Assembly (NCBI GenBank): GCA_002402045.2
Contig: NVUX02000060.1
Span: 37,033-101,032, forward strand
DNA length: 64,000 nucleotides
Source of the DNA: Paracoccaceae bacterium
Lineage (GTDB): Bacteria > Pseudomonadota > Alphaproteobacteria > Rhodobacterales > Rhodobacteraceae
Reading direction: 5' to 3'
Below, piece after piece: positions 18,092 through 28,321 of this stretch. How positions within the stretch are numbered: the stretch's first letter is position 1; the number at the start of each line of letters is the position of its first letter. The position numbers and the translations under genes are program-made. The notes under the pieces were generated by a model. That model did not search any database and was not told where the DNA came from. It saw only the letters and a list, made by a program, of their open reading frames with translations.

Positions 18092-18499
18092 TTAAGCCGA
18101 AGCGTCAATCATCGCTTCAAGCCTGCCCACGCTTTTGCTCAAGCTTTGAGAAATCGCTTCACCGTTGTTAAACAAATCCTCTTCTGGAGGTTCCGGAGTT
18201 TTATTCATTTCAACCGTCATCGCCGCGAGTTTAGCTTCGCTTTCCAGCAAACGGTCTTCCAGCGTTTTTAGCCGTGTATCACTAAGCTGGCAGGCGGTTT
18301 CCATTTCTTTAGTTCGATCCGCCAGCATCAAGCCAGCCATCAGCAGCATCCGGGATTCGGGCACACGGCCAATGGCATCTTCCAGCCGAAGCGCCTCAAC
18401 TGCCAACATTTCAGCCGCCTTTTTAAGGCTGGATTCTTCACCAGGGTCGCACACCAGTGTGAAGCTTCGTCCGCCAATTTCCAGTACAATCTCAGGCAT
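18092..18499 (-). CDS. zapA: Cell division protein ZapA
   Basis: 135-residue ZapA-type FtsZ-ring stabiliser: an N-terminal globular part (PEIVLEIGGRSFTLVCDPGEE, then LKKAAEMLAVE and RMLLMAGLMLADRTKEM) followed by a coiled coil (about 65-95) and a non-conserved tail. It acts at midcell by cross-linking FtsZ filaments. Its start overlaps the upstream small coiled-coil gene by 8 bases. Confidence 0.88.
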   Translation of the reverse strand: MPEIVLEIGGRSFTLVCDPGEESSLKKAAEMLAVEALRLEDAIGRVPESRMLLMAGLMLADRTKEMETACQLSDTRLKTLEDRLLESEAKLAAMTVEMNKTPEPPEEDLFNNGEAISQSLSKSVGRLEAMIDASA

Positions 18500-18695
18500 T
18501 TTCTTCCGCCTCCATAAGGGGCTTCAAATGAGCGAGCAGCGTATCCAGCTCAGCTATATCGGCCTTTCGCTTTTCTTTCAGCATTTCCAGCTCGGCCCGC
18601 AAATCGAGAATCTCCCGCGCGTCGGCTTTGCTTTGCGACGCAAGCGTATCCACTGCCGCCTCCAGCCGCTTTGCCAGTATTTCCAGATCATCCAT
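18492..18695 (-). CDS. Small coiled-coil protein upstream of zapA
   Basis: 67 residues from the ATG at 18695 (GAGGGA lies upstream); a longer frame reaches 18788, but its first 31 residues look like leader sequence. Almost entirely predicted coiled coil (LEILAKRLEAAVDTLASQSK...LRAELEMLKEKRKADIAELD). No named family is certain. The 8-base overlap with zapA implies coupled translation and perhaps a joint role at the division site. Confidence 0.65.
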   Translation of the reverse strand: MDDLEILAKRLEAAVDTLASQSKADAREILDLRAELEMLKEKRKADIAELDTLLAHLKPLMEAEENA

Positions 18696-18853
18696 GCGCG
18701 CGTCCCTCACCCCGAATCGTATATTCGCACCATAATAGCGCGAAAAATCCGGATTTGCCGCCTTAATTTGCGAAATACCGGCTGCCAACTGCTTGACGCC
18801 CCTCTGCGGCCTGTTAACAAGGCTAAAGCATCAATCAAAATCCGGAGAACCCC

Positions 18854-20872
18854 GTGGAAATAGCTGACCTAAAAGCCCGTCACCCCAAGCACTTCGCCAA
18901 AGCCACCGCCTTGCGGATGTTGGCCGTTGACGCGGTCCAAGCCGCAAAATCTGGCCACCCAGGCATGCCCATGGGCATGGCCGACGTTGCCACCGTGCTT
19001 TTCAGCAACCATCTGAAATTTGACGCCAGCCAGCCAAACTGGCCAGATCGCGACCGCTTCGTGCTTTCCGCCGGTCACGGCTCAATGCTTATTTACGGGC
19101 TGCTGCACCTTACGGGTTATGAGCAGATGACCATCGACGAAATCCGTAACTTCCGCCAAAAGGGCGCCCGCACGGCTGGCCACCCGGAATATGGCCATGC
19201 AGAGGGTATTGAAACCACCACCGGCCCCTTGGGCGCAGGCTTGGCCACTGCCGTGGGCATGGCCATGGGTGAGGCCTCTATGCAGGCGCGCTACGGCAAA
19301 AAAATCGTAGATCACAACACCTATGTGATCGTTGGTGACGGCTGCTTGATGGAGGGTATTTCCCAAGAAGCCATTGCACTGGCCGGCATGCAGCGCCTCG
19401 GCAATCTGATTGTACTCTGGGATGATAACGGCATCACAATTGATGGCGCGGTTTCCCTTTCTGACACCACCGACCAGCTCAGCCGCTTCGAGGCTTCTGG
19501 CTGGAGCGTGTTCTCCTGTGACGGCCACGACCCAGACGCCATTGACCGCGCCATCACCCAAGCCAAACAGTCTCCCCTGCCCTCCATGATTGACTGCAAA
19601 ACCCATATCGGTTTTGGCTCGCCCAGCAAGCAAGATACCTCCGCCGCTCACGGTGCCCCCATGGGTGAAGACGAAATTACAAAAATCCGCGCAGCGTTTA
19701 GCTGGCCCCATGCCGCCTTTGAAATCCCCGCTGATGTGCTTTCAGATTGGCGCGAAACCGGCGCGCGCGGCCAGAAAGATGTGGCCGCATGGACAGAGCG
19801 TAAGGCCGCGCTCTCGGCGTCAAAGCAAGTGGAATTTGATCGGGTCATCGCAGGCGATGCCCCCAAAAAGCTTTCTGCGGCGATCAAGGCGTTCAAAAAG
19901 AAAATTTCCGAAGAAGCCCCCAAAATGGCCACCCGTAAATCTTCAGAGGCTGTGCTTGCTGTTATCAACAGCGTGATGCCTGAAACCATTGGTGGCTCGG
20001 CAGACCTGACGGGCTCCAACAACACCTATACCGAAGGCCTCGGCGTGTTTGACAGTAGCAACCGCAAGGGCCGCTACATTAACTACGGCATCCGCGAGCA
20101 CGGCATGGCAGCCGCCATGAATGGGCTTGCATTGCACGGTGGGTGTGCCCCCTACGGCGGCACGTTCATGGTGTTCACAGACTACATGCGCGGCGCCATG
20201 CGGCTTAGCTCTCTGATGGGCCTGCGGGTTCCATATGTGCTTACGCATGACAGCATCGGCCTTGGCGAAGACGGCCCAACCCACCAGCCGGTGGAGCACC
20301 TCGCGATGATGCGCGCGACGCCAAACCTCAATGTTTTCCGCCCGGCGGACACTGTGGAAACGGCTGAAGCATGGGAAATTGCCATGACCAGCAAAACCAC
20401 ACCTTCGGCGCTGGCGCTTACCCGCCAAGGGCTGCCAACGGTGCGCCTTGAGCACAAAACCAAAAACCTGACAGCGCAGGGCGCCTATGTGCTGGCCGAT
20501 GCCGAGGGCAAGCGGCAGGTTATCCTTATGGCATCTGGTTCTGAGGTGGAAATAGCACTGGCCGCACGGGATATTTTGCAAGCCAAGGGCATCGGCACCC
20601 GCGTGGTTTCTATGCCATGCTGGGAGCTTTTCGAGGCGAAAGACGAGAGCTACCGCCGGCGCGTGCTTCCGGCTGGCCCTGTGCGGGTTGCCGTAGAAGC
20701 CGGCGGACGTATGGGCTGGGACCGTTGGCTTTGCGGCGAGCGTGGCAAGCACAACAAGGCAGCATTTGTCGGCATGGAGGGCTTTGGTGCCTCTGCCCCC
20801 ATCGGGGATCTTTACGAAATGTTTGGCATTACCGCTAAAAATGTAGCGGCCCAAGCCGAAGCATTGATGTAG
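18854..20872 (+). CDS. tkt: Transketolase
   Basis: 672-residue thiamine-diphosphate enzyme of the pentose phosphate/Calvin pathways, moving two-carbon ketol units. Landmarks are [13 protein letters not shown] near residue 35, the TPP/Mg motif [13 protein letters not shown] with the following WDDNGIT, and the pyrimidine-domain motif [20 protein letters not shown]. The length is standard. The start ATG/GTG region follows GGAGAACCCC; the codon at 18854 (GTG) is used. It heads a run of carbohydrate genes with pgk downstream. Confidence 0.97.
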   Translation: MEIADLKARHPKHFAKATALRMLAVDAVQAAKSGHPGMPMGMADVATVLFSNHLKFDASQPNWPDRDRFVLSAGHGSMLIYGLLHLTGYEQMTIDEIRNFRQKGARTAGHPEYGHAEGIETTTGPLGAGLATAVGMAMGEASMQARYGKKIVDHNTYVIVGDGCLMEGISQEAIALAGMQRLGNLIVLWDDNGITIDGAVSLSDTTDQLSRFEASGWSVFSCDGHDPDAIDRAITQAKQSPLPSMIDCKTHIGFGSPSKQDTSAAHGAPMGEDEITKIRAAFSWPHAAFEIPADVLSDWRETGARGQKDVAAWTERKAALSASKQVEFDRVIAGDAPKKLSAAIKAFKKKISEEAPKMATRKSSEAVLAVINSVMPETIGGSADLTGSNNTYTEGLGVFDSSNRKGRYINYGIREHGMAAAMNGLALHGGCAPYGGTFMVFTDYMRGAMRLSSLMGLRVPYVLTHDSIGLGEDGPTHQPVEHLAMMRATPNLNVFRPADTVETAEAWEIAMTSKTTPSALALTRQGLPTVRLEHKTKNLTAQGAYVLADAEGKRQVILMASGSEVEIALAARDILQAKGIGTRVVSMPCWELFEAKDESYRRRVLPAGPVRVAVEAGGRMGWDRWLCGERGKHNKAAFVGMEGFGASAPIGDLYEMFGITAKNVAAQAEALM

Positions 20873-20888
20873 TTTAACGATAAACCTT

Positions 20889-20916
20889 CCCCCGCGCAGC
20901 TTGCGCTGCGCGGGGG
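20889..20916. terminator. Perfect 12-bp hairpin after tkt
   Basis: CCCCCGCGCAGC (20889-20900), loop TTGC, GCTGCGCGGGGG (20905-20916). It lies 16 bases after the tkt stop. No T-run follows, so it may act as a processing or stability hairpin rather than a classic terminator. Confidence 0.6.
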
Positions 20917-20956
20917 ATTACATAACTTGGCTACACGCCTAAAAGGGGGGTGCGAC

Positions 20957-21100
20957 ATGAATACACGTTGGGCACTCGGTATAGTCCTTTTAATTATAGG
21001 CTTTTTTGCGCTAGATTATTTCTATCTGGAATGGAACCTGCCTGTAGTTCTGGGAACCCAGCTTGTGCGCGTCCTTGACTGGATGGCCATCTGGCGATAA
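20957..21100 (+). CDS. 47-residue single-pass membrane protein upstream of pgk
   Basis: ATG at 20957 with the strong RBS AAAAGGGGGG seven bases upstream, TAA at 21098. The sequence starts [20 protein letters not shown], one hydrophobic helix, followed by YFYLEWNLP and a second amphipathic stretch ending [12 protein letters not shown]. From memory, similar short membrane proteins with a terminal W-A-W-R-like end occur near central carbon genes in Rhodobacterales; the function is unknown to me. It lies between tkt and pgk on the same strand. Confidence 0.7.
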   Translation: MNTRWALGIVLLIIGFFALDYFYLEWNLPVVLGTQLVRVLDWMAIWR

Positions 21101-21125
21101 TCCGCAGGCAAAATGGGAGCATACA

Positions 21126-22316
21126 ATGAGCTGGAAAACTTTGGATGATATGTCGCTAAGCGGCAAAATCGTACTGACCCGCGTGGACATCAACGTGCCG
21201 GTCGAAAATGGCCGCGTAACCGACACGACGCGCATTGAGCGAATCAAACCCACGATTGACGATATTTTGGCGGCAGGTGGCAAGCCGGTACTGATGGCCC
21301 ACTTTGGCCGCCCCGGCGGCAAACCAGTTGTTGAGTTCAGCCTAGAGCAATTGCGCGAGGCCGTTGCCGAAACCATCGGCCACCCCGTAGTATTTTGCTC
21401 TGAAACCGTAGGCGATAAAGCCAAAGCCGCCATTGCCGCCCTGCCCGCTGGTAGTGTTCTCCTGCTGGAAAACACCCGTTTCAACGCAGGCGAAACAGAA
21501 AATGACGCCAGTTTTGCTGCCGACCTTACCGCGCTTGGCGATGTTTATTGCAACGACGCCTTCTCGGCGGCGCACCGCGCGCATGCCTCAACAGAGGCGC
21601 TCGCGCACCTACTGCCCGCCTGCGCAGGCCGCCTAATGCAAGCCGAGCTGAGCGCCCTTGAAGCTGCGCTTTCAAAGCCCGAGCACCCTGTGGTGGCCGT
21701 GGTTGGTGGCGCAAAGGTCTCAACCAAGCTGGACCTGTTAGGCAACCTCATTCCGAAGGTTGACCAGATTGTAATTGGCGGCGGTATGGCCAATACATTC
21801 CTCGCCGCCCAAGGCATAGACGTAGGTAAATCCCTTTGCGAACATGACCTTGCGGACACGGCGCGCGAGATTATGGCACGGGCGAAAGCCGCAAATTGCG
21901 AGCTGATTTTGCCAGTAGACGTGGTGGTGGCGTGGGAATTTGCGGCCAATACCAAATGTGAAACCGTTGCCGCAGACGCCTGCCCGGCTGATGCAATGAT
22001 ACTGGATGCTGGCCCCAAATCGGTTGCGGAAGTTGGCAAGGTTTTTGCCGCTGCCAAAACCCTTGTATGGAACGGCCCCCTGGGCGCGTTTGAAATTGAA
22101 CCTTTCAATATGGCCACCGATGCCGCGGCCCTCAAGGCAGCTGAGCTGACCCGCGCTGGTTCCCTAACCTCGGTTGCTGGTGGCGGTGATACCGTGGCCG
22201 CGCTAAATAATTCTGGTGCCGCCAAAGACTTCACTTATATCTCCACAGCTGGCGGGGCCTTCCTTGAGTGGCTTGAGGGCAAAACCTTGCCCGGCGTGGC
22301 GGCACTTGAAGGCTAA
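21126..22316 (+). CDS. pgk: Phosphoglycerate kinase
   Basis: 396 residues from the ATG at 21126 (GGGAGC upstream; the longer frame from 21063 overlaps the small membrane gene). Landmarks are [20 protein letters not shown], the [10 protein letters not shown] loop, [24 protein letters not shown] and the nucleotide-binding GGGDTVAAL. It makes ATP from 1,3-bisphosphoglycerate in glycolysis or the reverse in carbon fixation. A 10-bp hairpin follows. Confidence 0.97.
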   Translation: MSWKTLDDMSLSGKIVLTRVDINVPVENGRVTDTTRIERIKPTIDDILAAGGKPVLMAHFGRPGGKPVVEFSLEQLREAVAETIGHPVVFCSETVGDKAKAAIAALPAGSVLLLENTRFNAGETENDASFAADLTALGDVYCNDAFSAAHRAHASTEALAHLLPACAGRLMQAELSALEAALSKPEHPVVAVVGGAKVSTKLDLLGNLIPKVDQIVIGGGMANTFLAAQGIDVGKSLCEHDLADTAREIMARAKAANCELILPVDVVVAWEFAANTKCETVAADACPADAMILDAGPKSVAEVGKVFAAAKTLVWNGPLGAFEIEPFNMATDAAALKAAELTRAGSLTSVAGGGDTVAALNNSGAAKDFTYISTAGGAFLEWLEGKTLPGVAALEG

Positions 22317-22322
22317 ATTGCA

Positions 22323-22346
22323 GGTTTGCCCCCTGCGGGGCGAACC
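22323..22346. terminator. Hairpin after pgk
   Basis: GGTTTGCCCC (22323-22332) pairs with GGGGCGAACC (22337-22346) with one wobble pair, loop CTGC. No clear T-run. It begins six bases after the pgk stop. Confidence 0.5.
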
Positions 22347-22456
22347 ACCCATCGCCAACTATTTACATAAAATTGTCGATTTGGGATTCACAAATCGAAT
22401 CACTTCTGCCATGATTCAGCTTATCCGGCGTTAGATCAGGCTTTTGAGGCAGTGTA

Positions 22457-22759
22457 ATGAATGAACCGAGCAAATCGAGGCACGTGATCGGCTACCTGAC
22501 AGCTGTCAGCGTTGTGGCTTTGGTTGCCTATTTCTCTTATTCGGCCATTCAAGGGCCTTACGGCATGCTAACCCTCTTTAAAATCGAGACAAAAGAGGCG
22601 CAGCTGCAATTGCAGCTTGATGTGCTGAAGCAAGAGCATGCCACGGCAAAAAACCGTGCTTACCGGCTTTCAGACGAATATCTGGACCTCGACCTGCTGG
22701 ATGAGCAGGCCCGCAAAGTGCTGGGCCTTATGCGCGGTGACGAAATAATCGTTCAGTAG
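22457..22759 (+). CDS. FtsB/DivIC-type septum formation initiator
   Basis: 100 residues: short cytoplasmic N-terminus, one membrane helix (about 10-27), then a periplasmic coiled coil (EAQLQLQLDVLKQEHATAKNR) and the family end LDLLDEQARKVLGLMRGDEI. FtsB bridges FtsL and FtsQ in the divisome. It sits just upstream of pdhA, the common alphaproteobacterial position for this gene, which supports the call. Confidence 0.88.
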   Translation: MNEPSKSRHVIGYLTAVSVVALVAYFSYSAIQGPYGMLTLFKIETKEAQLQLQLDVLKQEHATAKNRAYRLSDEYLDLDLLDEQARKVLGLMRGDEIIVQ

Positions 22760-22876
22760 CCTCGCCCGACCCGCAGCTTTATTGCTTTGCGTAGCTCTAT
22801 GCAAAAAATGCATGTGACAAGCTGTCCGCCTGCTGTATACTGTAGTTTAACGATAAACTACCTTCAGGAGACCCGC

Positions 22877-23866
22877 ATGGCCAGAGCCAAAAAAGCAAAT
22901 GTAAATGCCGACGAATTGCTGGAATTTTACCGAGAAATGCTGCTGATCAGGCGTTTTGAGGAAAAGGCCGGCCAGCTATATGGCATGGGGCTTATTGGCG
23001 GATTTTGCCACCTTTATATCGGGCAAGAGGCGATTGTGGTGGGCTTGGAAGCCAGCACCAAAGAGGGCGATCAACGGATCACCTCTTATCGCGACCACGG
23101 CCATATGCTGGCTTGCGGCATGGACCCTAAGGGCGTGATGGCCGAGCTGGCGGGGCGCGAGGGCGGCTATTCGCGCGGTAAGGGCGGCTCTATGCATATG
23201 TTCTCGAAAGAGAAAAACTTTTATGGCGGCAACGGGATTGTGGGCGCGCAAGTGCCTCTGGGCGCGGGGCTGGCTTTTGCCAATTGGTACCGTGGAAACG
23301 ACAACGTGAGCTTTGCTTATTTTGGTGATGGCGCGGCCAACCAAGGGCAGGTTTATGAAACGTTCAACATGGCCAGCCTGTGGAAGCTTCCCTGCATTTT
23401 TGTGATTGAAAACAACAAATACGCCATGGGGACAAGTCTTCAGCGGGCGTCTTCAACGCCTGATCTTTACACACGCGGCGCGGCCTTTGGCATTCCCGGT
23501 GAAAAGGTGGACGGCATGGATGTGCAAGCGGTGAAAGACGCTGGGGCCAAAGCCGTAGCGCATTGCCGCTCGGGCAAAGGGCCGTATATTTTGGAGATGA
23601 ATACCTATCGTTATCGCGGGCATTCCATGTCTGACCCAGCCAAATACCGCACCCGTGAAGAGGTGCAAAAGGTGAAGGAAGAGCGTGACCCGATTGAGAA
23701 CGTGCGTGATATACTCGTGAGCGGCAAGCATGCCACCGAGGCCGATTTGAAGGCGATTGATAAAGAGATCAAGAAGATTGTAATTGCGGCGGCAGATTTT
23801 GCCACAGCAAGCCCTGAGCCGGATATTTCCGAGCTTTACACAGACATTTTGGCGGAGGTCGTATAA
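22877..23866 (+). CDS. pdhA: Pyruvate dehydrogenase E1 subunit alpha
   Basis: 329 residues from the ATG at 22877, with AGGAG six bases upstream; the 30-residue longer frame lacks an RBS. E1-alpha of the heterotetrameric PDH type: TPP motif [10 protein letters not shown]...[11 protein letters not shown] at residues 149-185 and the phosphorylation-loop-like [19 protein letters not shown]. It decarboxylates pyruvate with E1-beta. TAATG overlap with pdhB gives coupled translation. Confidence 0.97.
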   Translation: MARAKKANVNADELLEFYREMLLIRRFEEKAGQLYGMGLIGGFCHLYIGQEAIVVGLEASTKEGDQRITSYRDHGHMLACGMDPKGVMAELAGREGGYSRGKGGSMHMFSKEKNFYGGNGIVGAQVPLGAGLAFANWYRGNDNVSFAYFGDGAANQGQVYETFNMASLWKLPCIFVIENNKYAMGTSLQRASSTPDLYTRGAAFGIPGEKVDGMDVQAVKDAGAKAVAHCRSGKGPYILEMNTYRYRGHSMSDPAKYRTREEVQKVKEERDPIENVRDILVSGKHATEADLKAIDKEIKKIVIAAADFATASPEPDISELYTDILAEVV

Positions 23867-25209
23867 TGGCTATTAATATTCTCATGCCCGCCCTTTCTCC
23901 CACTATGGAAGAAGGCACACTGGCCAAATGGCTGGTAAAAGAAGGCGATACGGTTGAATCTGGCGATATCCTTTGCGAGATCGAAACCGATAAAGCCACA
24001 ATGGAATTTGAGGCGGTTGACGAAGGCGTTATCGGCAAAATTCTGGTGGCTGACGGCACGGAGGGCGTAAAGGTAAACGCTCCGATTGCAGTACTGCTAG
24101 AAGACGGAGAAAGCGCCGACGCGGCGCCGTCCACTGCTGCTCCCGCGCTTGTTTCGGCCCCAGCCCTCGCCGCTGCGGCCCCCGTGGCCAGCACGCCGGT
24201 AGAGCAAGATCTGCCTGCAGGCACCACCTTTAAATCGCAAACCGTGCGGGAAGCCATTCGGGATGCCATGAGTGAGGAAATGCGGCGGAACCCCGATGTG
24301 TTTTTGATGGGCGAAGAGGTGGCGCAATACCAAGGTGCTTACAAAATCAGCCAAGGAATGCTGGATGAGTTTGGCCCAAGGCGGGTGATCGATACACCGA
24401 TTACCGAGCACGGCTTTACAGGCGTTGCCATTGGCGCGGCCTTTGCGGGCCTGAACCCGATTGTGGAATTCATGACGTGGAATTTCGCCATGCAGGCAAT
24501 TGACCAGATCATCAATTCCGCCGCCAAAACCCGCTATATGTCAGGCGGTCAAATGACCTGCCCTATCGTGTTTCGCGGGGCCAATGGTGCGGCTTCGCGC
24601 GTGGGCGCGCAGCACAGCCATGATTATGCGTCTTGGTATGCACAGGTGCCGGGCCTTAAAGTGGTGATGCCCTATTCGGCGTCTGACTATAAAGGTTTGA
24701 TGAAATCAGCCATTCGGGACCCTAATCCTGTGGTTTTTCTGGAAAACGAAATGCTCTATGGCCGCTCGTTTGATGTGCCTGAAATTGAGGATTACACAGT
24801 GCCGATCGGCAAGGCCCGCATTTGGCGCGAAGGCGACGACGTGACGATTGTGAGTTTTGGGATTGGCATGCAATATGCGCTTGAGGCGGCAGACAAGCTG
24901 GCCGAAGAGGGTATTTCAGCTGAGGTGATTGACCTGCGCACCCTGCGCCCGATGGACACCGATGCCATCATCAAATCGGTGAAGAAAACCAACCGCTGCG
25001 TGACGGTGGAGGAAGGCTTCCCTGTGGCGTCCATCGGTGGCCATATCTCGGCAACCATCATGCAGGAAGCGTTTGATTACCTCGACGCGCCGGTGATAAA
25101 TTGTACCGGTAAAGACGTGCCAATGCCCTACGCTGCCAATCTCGAAAAACTAGCGCTGGTAACCACGGAAGAAGTGATTGCCGCCGTTAAATCAGTAACT
25201 TACCGTTAG
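23866..25209 (+). CDS. pdhB: Pyruvate dehydrogenase E1 subunit beta with N-terminal lipoyl domain
   Basis: 447 residues: a lipoyl domain at 1-80 (lipoylated Lys43 in [10 protein letters not shown]), an Ala/Pro-rich linker to about 115, then the E1-beta transketolase-like domain ([40 protein letters not shown]) and C-terminal domain ending near [13 protein letters not shown]. An E1-beta carrying its own lipoyl domain is characteristic of alphaproteobacteria. The lipoyl segment is nearly the same as that of pdhC, at DNA level too. Confidence 0.97.
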   Translation: MAINILMPALSPTMEEGTLAKWLVKEGDTVESGDILCEIETDKATMEFEAVDEGVIGKILVADGTEGVKVNAPIAVLLEDGESADAAPSTAAPALVSAPALAAAAPVASTPVEQDLPAGTTFKSQTVREAIRDAMSEEMRRNPDVFLMGEEVAQYQGAYKISQGMLDEFGPRRVIDTPITEHGFTGVAIGAAFAGLNPIVEFMTWNFAMQAIDQIINSAAKTRYMSGGQMTCPIVFRGANGAASRVGAQHSHDYASWYAQVPGLKVVMPYSASDYKGLMKSAIRDPNPVVFLENEMLYGRSFDVPEIEDYTVPIGKARIWREGDDVTIVSFGIGMQYALEAADKLAEEGISAEVIDLRTLRPMDTDAIIKSVKKTNRCVTVEEGFPVASIGGHISATIMQEAFDYLDAPVINCTGKDVPMPYAANLEKLALVTTEEVIAAVKSVTYR

Positions 25210-25218
25210 GAGCGGATT

Positions 25219-26496
25219 ATGCCAATTAATATTCTCATGCCCGCCCTATCCCCCACAATGGAAGAAGGCACGCTGGCCAAATGGCTGGTAAAAGAAGGCG
25301 ATACGGTTGAGTCGGGAGATATCCTCTGCGAGATCGAAACTGACAAAGCCACGATGGAATTTGAAACCGTGGACGAAGGAGTGATCGGCAAGATCATCGT
25401 GGGAGACGGCACCGAGGGCGTAAAAGTTAACGCCCCAATTGCGATATTGCTGGAGGAAGGCGAAAGCGTTGGTGATATTACGGACGCACCCGCCCCGGCA
25501 GCGCCGCAAGCGCCCGTAGCAGAGGTTGCAGCAGCGCCGGTTTCTGCGCCAGTTGCAGCGCCTGCGCCATCCATCGCCGCCCCTAAAGGCGATCGCATTT
25601 TTGCATCGCCCCTTGCGCGCCGAATTGCCGCGCAAAAGGGCCTAGATCTTGCTTCGCTTAAGGGCTCCGGCCCCAAAGGCCGTATCGTGAAAGCTGATGT
25701 GGAAAATGCGACGGCGCAACCCGCAGCCGCCCCACAAGCTACCGCTCCTACCGCCGCGCCGCAAAGTGCGGACGCTAACACCGTTATGGCCATGTATGCT
25801 GATCGTGAATATGAGGAAGTGCCGCTGAATGGTATGCGCAAAATCATTGCGTCTCGTCTCACCGAAGCCAAGCAAACCATCCCGCATTTTTACCTCCGCC
25901 GCGAGATCCAGCTCGATGCACTGCTGAAGTTCCGCAGTGAGCTCAACAAGAGCCTCGCCGACAAAGGTATCAAGCTTTCTCTCAATGATTTCATCATCAA
26001 AGCCTGTGCGAATGCCCTGCAAGAAGTGCCAGATTGTAATGCCGTTTGGGCCGGAGACCGCATTCTGAAGCTTAAGCCATCTGATGTGGCCGTGGCCGTA
26101 GCGATTGAAGGCGGGCTGTTTACCCCCGTGCTGCGCGACGCCGAAAACCGCACGCTTTCCAGCCTATCTGCCGAGATGAAAGATCTCGCCGCCCGAGCCA
26201 AAATCCGCAAGCTTGCACCGCATGAATACCAAGGCGGTAGCTTCGCGATTTCGAACCTCGGTATGATGGGGGTTACCAATTTTGATGCGGTTATCAACCC
26301 GCCGCATGGCTCAATTCTTGCCGTGGGCGCAGGGCAAAAAATGCCGGTAGTAAATGCAGAGGGCGAACTGGATATCGCGACCGTAATGTCGGTGACGCTA
26401 TCCGTTGACCACCGCGTGATTGACGGCGCATTGGGCGCGCAATTCCTAACGGCAATCAAGCAAAATCTGGAAAATCCGATCTCGATGCTGGCTTAA
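25219..26496 (+). CDS. pdhC: Dihydrolipoamide acetyltransferase, PDH E2
   Basis: 425 residues: one lipoyl domain (1-80, Lys43), Ala/Pro linker, a peripheral-subunit-binding domain (about 130-165, [20 protein letters not shown]), a second linker and the catalytic acetyltransferase domain with the His398 motif [14 protein letters not shown]. It forms the complex core and passes acetyl to CoA. RBS TAGGAG precedes the ATG, nine bases after pdhB. No E3 (lpd) gene follows; cysE is convergent. Confidence 0.97.
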   Translation: MPINILMPALSPTMEEGTLAKWLVKEGDTVESGDILCEIETDKATMEFETVDEGVIGKIIVGDGTEGVKVNAPIAILLEEGESVGDITDAPAPAAPQAPVAEVAAAPVSAPVAAPAPSIAAPKGDRIFASPLARRIAAQKGLDLASLKGSGPKGRIVKADVENATAQPAAAPQATAPTAAPQSADANTVMAMYADREYEEVPLNGMRKIIASRLTEAKQTIPHFYLRREIQLDALLKFRSELNKSLADKGIKLSLNDFIIKACANALQEVPDCNAVWAGDRILKLKPSDVAVAVAIEGGLFTPVLRDAENRTLSSLSAEMKDLAARAKIRKLAPHEYQGGSFAISNLGMMGVTNFDAVINPPHGSILAVGAGQKMPVVNAEGELDIATVMSVTLSVDHRVIDGALGAQFLTAIKQNLENPISMLA

Positions 26497-26515
26497 GGTG
26501 GGGCTTTACCCCACC
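26497..26515. terminator. Bidirectional hairpin between pdhC and cysE
   Basis: GGTGGGG (26497-26503), loop CTTTA, CCCCACC (26509-26515). It directly follows the pdhC stop and covers the end of convergent cysE. No long T-run. Confidence 0.55.
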
Positions 26516-27318
26516 GAATTTCTAAGCGAATGATCCATCTCGTTGGAAGGCTGATCACACCCAGCCTCTCCAACGACCTTCGCCGGAACCCCCGCCACCG
26601 TTTTATTCGGCGGCACATCGCGTAGCACAACAGAGCCAGCCGCCACACGCGAGCAATGTCCAATCTGGATATTGCCCAGTACTTTCGCGCCCGCGCCTAG
26701 CAGCACGCCATTGCCAATTTTCGGATGCCGGTCTTGGTCTTCCTTGCCCGTTCCGCCCAGCGTAACCGAATGCAGCATCGAAACATTGTCACCCACCACT
26801 GCCGTCTCGCCAATTACGATCGAGTGCGCATGGTCAATCATCAGCCCTTTGCCGATAGTCGCCCCGGGGTGGATATCTATGCCAAACACTTCTGAGCTGC
26901 GCATTTGAGCGAAATAGGCCATATCCTTACGCCCCTGCCCCCAAAGCCAATGGGCCACGCGATGCGCCTGCACGGCTAAAAAACCTTTGAAGTACAAAAG
27001 CGGCTGAATACTGCGATGGCAAGCCGGATCACGGTCAAGAATTGCGCCAATATCGGCCCGCGCAGCTTCCCCTAGAGTCGAGTCCATCGCGTAAGCCTCT
27101 ACGCACACCTCATTAACCACGCTCTCGGTCATATCGCCCGAAGCCAGTTTTTGTGCAATGCGGTAAGCCAGCGCAGATTCCAGGGTTTTATGGTGCAATA
27201 CAGCGCCATAAACCACGCCCGCCATGGCAGGCTCAGCCGTAATAATATCTTGCCCTTCGGCCTTGATCGCATCCCAAACCGGATCAACCGTACTTATTTG
27301 CGCTTGTTCTTGGCCCAT
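26506..27318 (-). CDS. cysE: Serine O-acetyltransferase
   Basis: 270 residues from the ATG at 27318, preferred over 27348 because GGAGTGAG precedes it. It has the CysE N-terminal helical domain (DPVWDAIKAEGQDIITAEPAM) and a left-handed beta-helix of hexapeptide repeats with the signature GIDIHPGATIGKGLMIDHAH, ending in a C-terminal tail used to bind CysK. It acetylates serine in cysteine synthesis and is usually feedback-inhibited by cysteine. Confidence 0.96.
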   Translation of the reverse strand: MGQEQAQISTVDPVWDAIKAEGQDIITAEPAMAGVVYGAVLHHKTLESALAYRIAQKLASGDMTESVVNEVCVEAYAMDSTLGEAARADIGAILDRDPACHRSIQPLLYFKGFLAVQAHRVAHWLWGQGRKDMAYFAQMRSSEVFGIDIHPGATIGKGLMIDHAHSIVIGETAVVGDNVSMLHSVTLGGTGKEDQDRHPKIGNGVLLGAGAKVLGNIQIGHCSRVAAGSVVLRDVPPNKTVAGVPAKVVGEAGCDQPSNEMDHSLRNSVG

Positions 27319-27464
27319 GATCTCACTCCATTGCCGTTTTTCTGGCATTTGTATCTATAGATCATAGCATATGCGCCGGATTACAAGCGTTAACGGGTGG
27401 GAATTGTGGATCCTGAAACAAAACAGCGTTACGGCAAAGCCATCGATCCCACCTCGCAGGCCAT

Positions 27465-27896
27465 TTACAGGCTCAAGAATATCACGAAATATCCGGTGGC
27501 GAGCATCAGGCATAAGGGGCCAAAATAGCGGAGATCCAAGCTTCTAAAAGGCTGAACCGCGGCTTTTAGCGGGCCAAATGGCAAATAGGTCATAACGCCT
27601 CGTATGCCAAATATAGCGGCCACACAAATCAGCACCCAGCCTTTTAGCCCCTCAAATGCAAAGATATTCACCATCCCCGCGCCCCAAAGCGCTACCAACC
27701 CAAGGCCAGAGATCGCGATTGCCACCAGCACCGTCACGGCCACTGAAGGCATCGGTGAGCCCTCGGGCAACCCCACCACCATCATTGGCAGCGCCGCGCG
27801 ATGTTTTGCCGGCCACGCCATGCCAAACGCCCAACCAAAGTGTACCAGTGAAACCAATTGCAACACTACGAAAATAGCAAATGAAATCAGTTCCAT
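27465..27896 (-). CDS. DUF3995-like four-helix membrane protein
   Basis: 143 residues from the ATG at 27896, which overlaps the end of the upstream gene by 10 bases. Four hydrophobic segments; motifs LQLVSLVHFGWAFGMAWP near the N-terminus and FGIRGVMTYLPFGPLK toward the C-terminus fit the DUF3995 membrane family. Function unknown. It is co-transcribed with the next membrane protein and divergent from the TetR gene whose operators lie between. Confidence 0.7.
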   Translation of the reverse strand: MELISFAIFVVLQLVSLVHFGWAFGMAWPAKHRAALPMMVVGLPEGSPMPSVAVTVLVAIAISGLGLVALWGAGMVNIFAFEGLKGWVLICVAAIFGIRGVMTYLPFGPLKAAVQPFRSLDLRYFGPLCLMLATGYFVIFLSL

Positions 27897-28252
27897 AGTC
27901 CAATCCCCGCAAATACTGAAATCATCAAAAACGCCACCCATTGCGGCATAACCCAAATAGATTTCAACCTCTTAATCCCATACCCCAAAAACAGCCCGAC
28001 AAAGGCCAAGTATTGCACGGCAATAACGATCGCCATGCCGTCTCCGGGCCCCATCGCCGCCCATAAAAGCACCCCTGTGCCAATTGCTAGTTGCGCGCTA
28101 ATTCCATGCCAAATCACCGACGTGTAGGCTTTCAGCAATCGGCTCATATCACTTTCAAGCATAGGCACATGCACCTCCTTACCACCCCCAACAACATGGG
28201 CAAAAAACAGTAGGCCAGAAAGCCCGCCAGCCGCCAATATCCAATAGTCCAT
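27887..28252 (-). CDS. Small four-helix membrane protein
   Basis: 121 residues with four predicted membrane helices (about 2-20, 50-67, 72-90 and 100-119), starting MDYWILAAGGLSGLLFFAHV. His19 and other His residues in the helices are noteworthy but do not identify a family. First gene of a two-gene unit facing the TetR regulator; its promoter region contains both copies of the proposed operator, so TetR control is likely. Confidence 0.65.
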   Translation of the reverse strand: MDYWILAAGGLSGLLFFAHVVGGGKEVHVPMLESDMSRLLKAYTSVIWHGISAQLAIGTGVLLWAAMGPGDGMAIVIAVQYLAFVGLFLGYGIKRLKSIWVMPQWVAFLMISVFAGIGLWN

Positions 28253-28262
28253 TCACACCTCC

Positions 28263-28276
28263 ATACGGTTGCGTAT
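28263..28276. promoter_or_regulatory. Putative TetR operator 1
   Basis: Palindrome ATACG-GTTG-CGTAT between the divergent membrane-protein and TetR genes, 10 bases before the membrane-protein start. The same palindrome with another spacer lies at 28305-28318. Confidence 0.65.
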
Positions 28277-28304
28277 GTTCACGCATCTTGCACGCACCGT
28301 GTCA

Positions 28305-28318
28305 ATACGCTACCGTAT
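28305..28318. promoter_or_regulatory. Putative TetR operator 2
   Basis: Palindrome ATACG-CTAC-CGTAT ending four bases before the TetR ATG. The flanks extend the match with operator 1 to a 16-base inverted pair. The centres are 42 bases apart, four helical turns. Confidence 0.65.
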
Positions 28319-28321
28319 GGT

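Noticed and set aside
27371..27560. Small ORFs between cysE and the DUF3995-like gene
   Set aside because: Short frames from ATG 27371 and GTG near 27406 run into the convergent gene and have no recognisable motif or good RBS.
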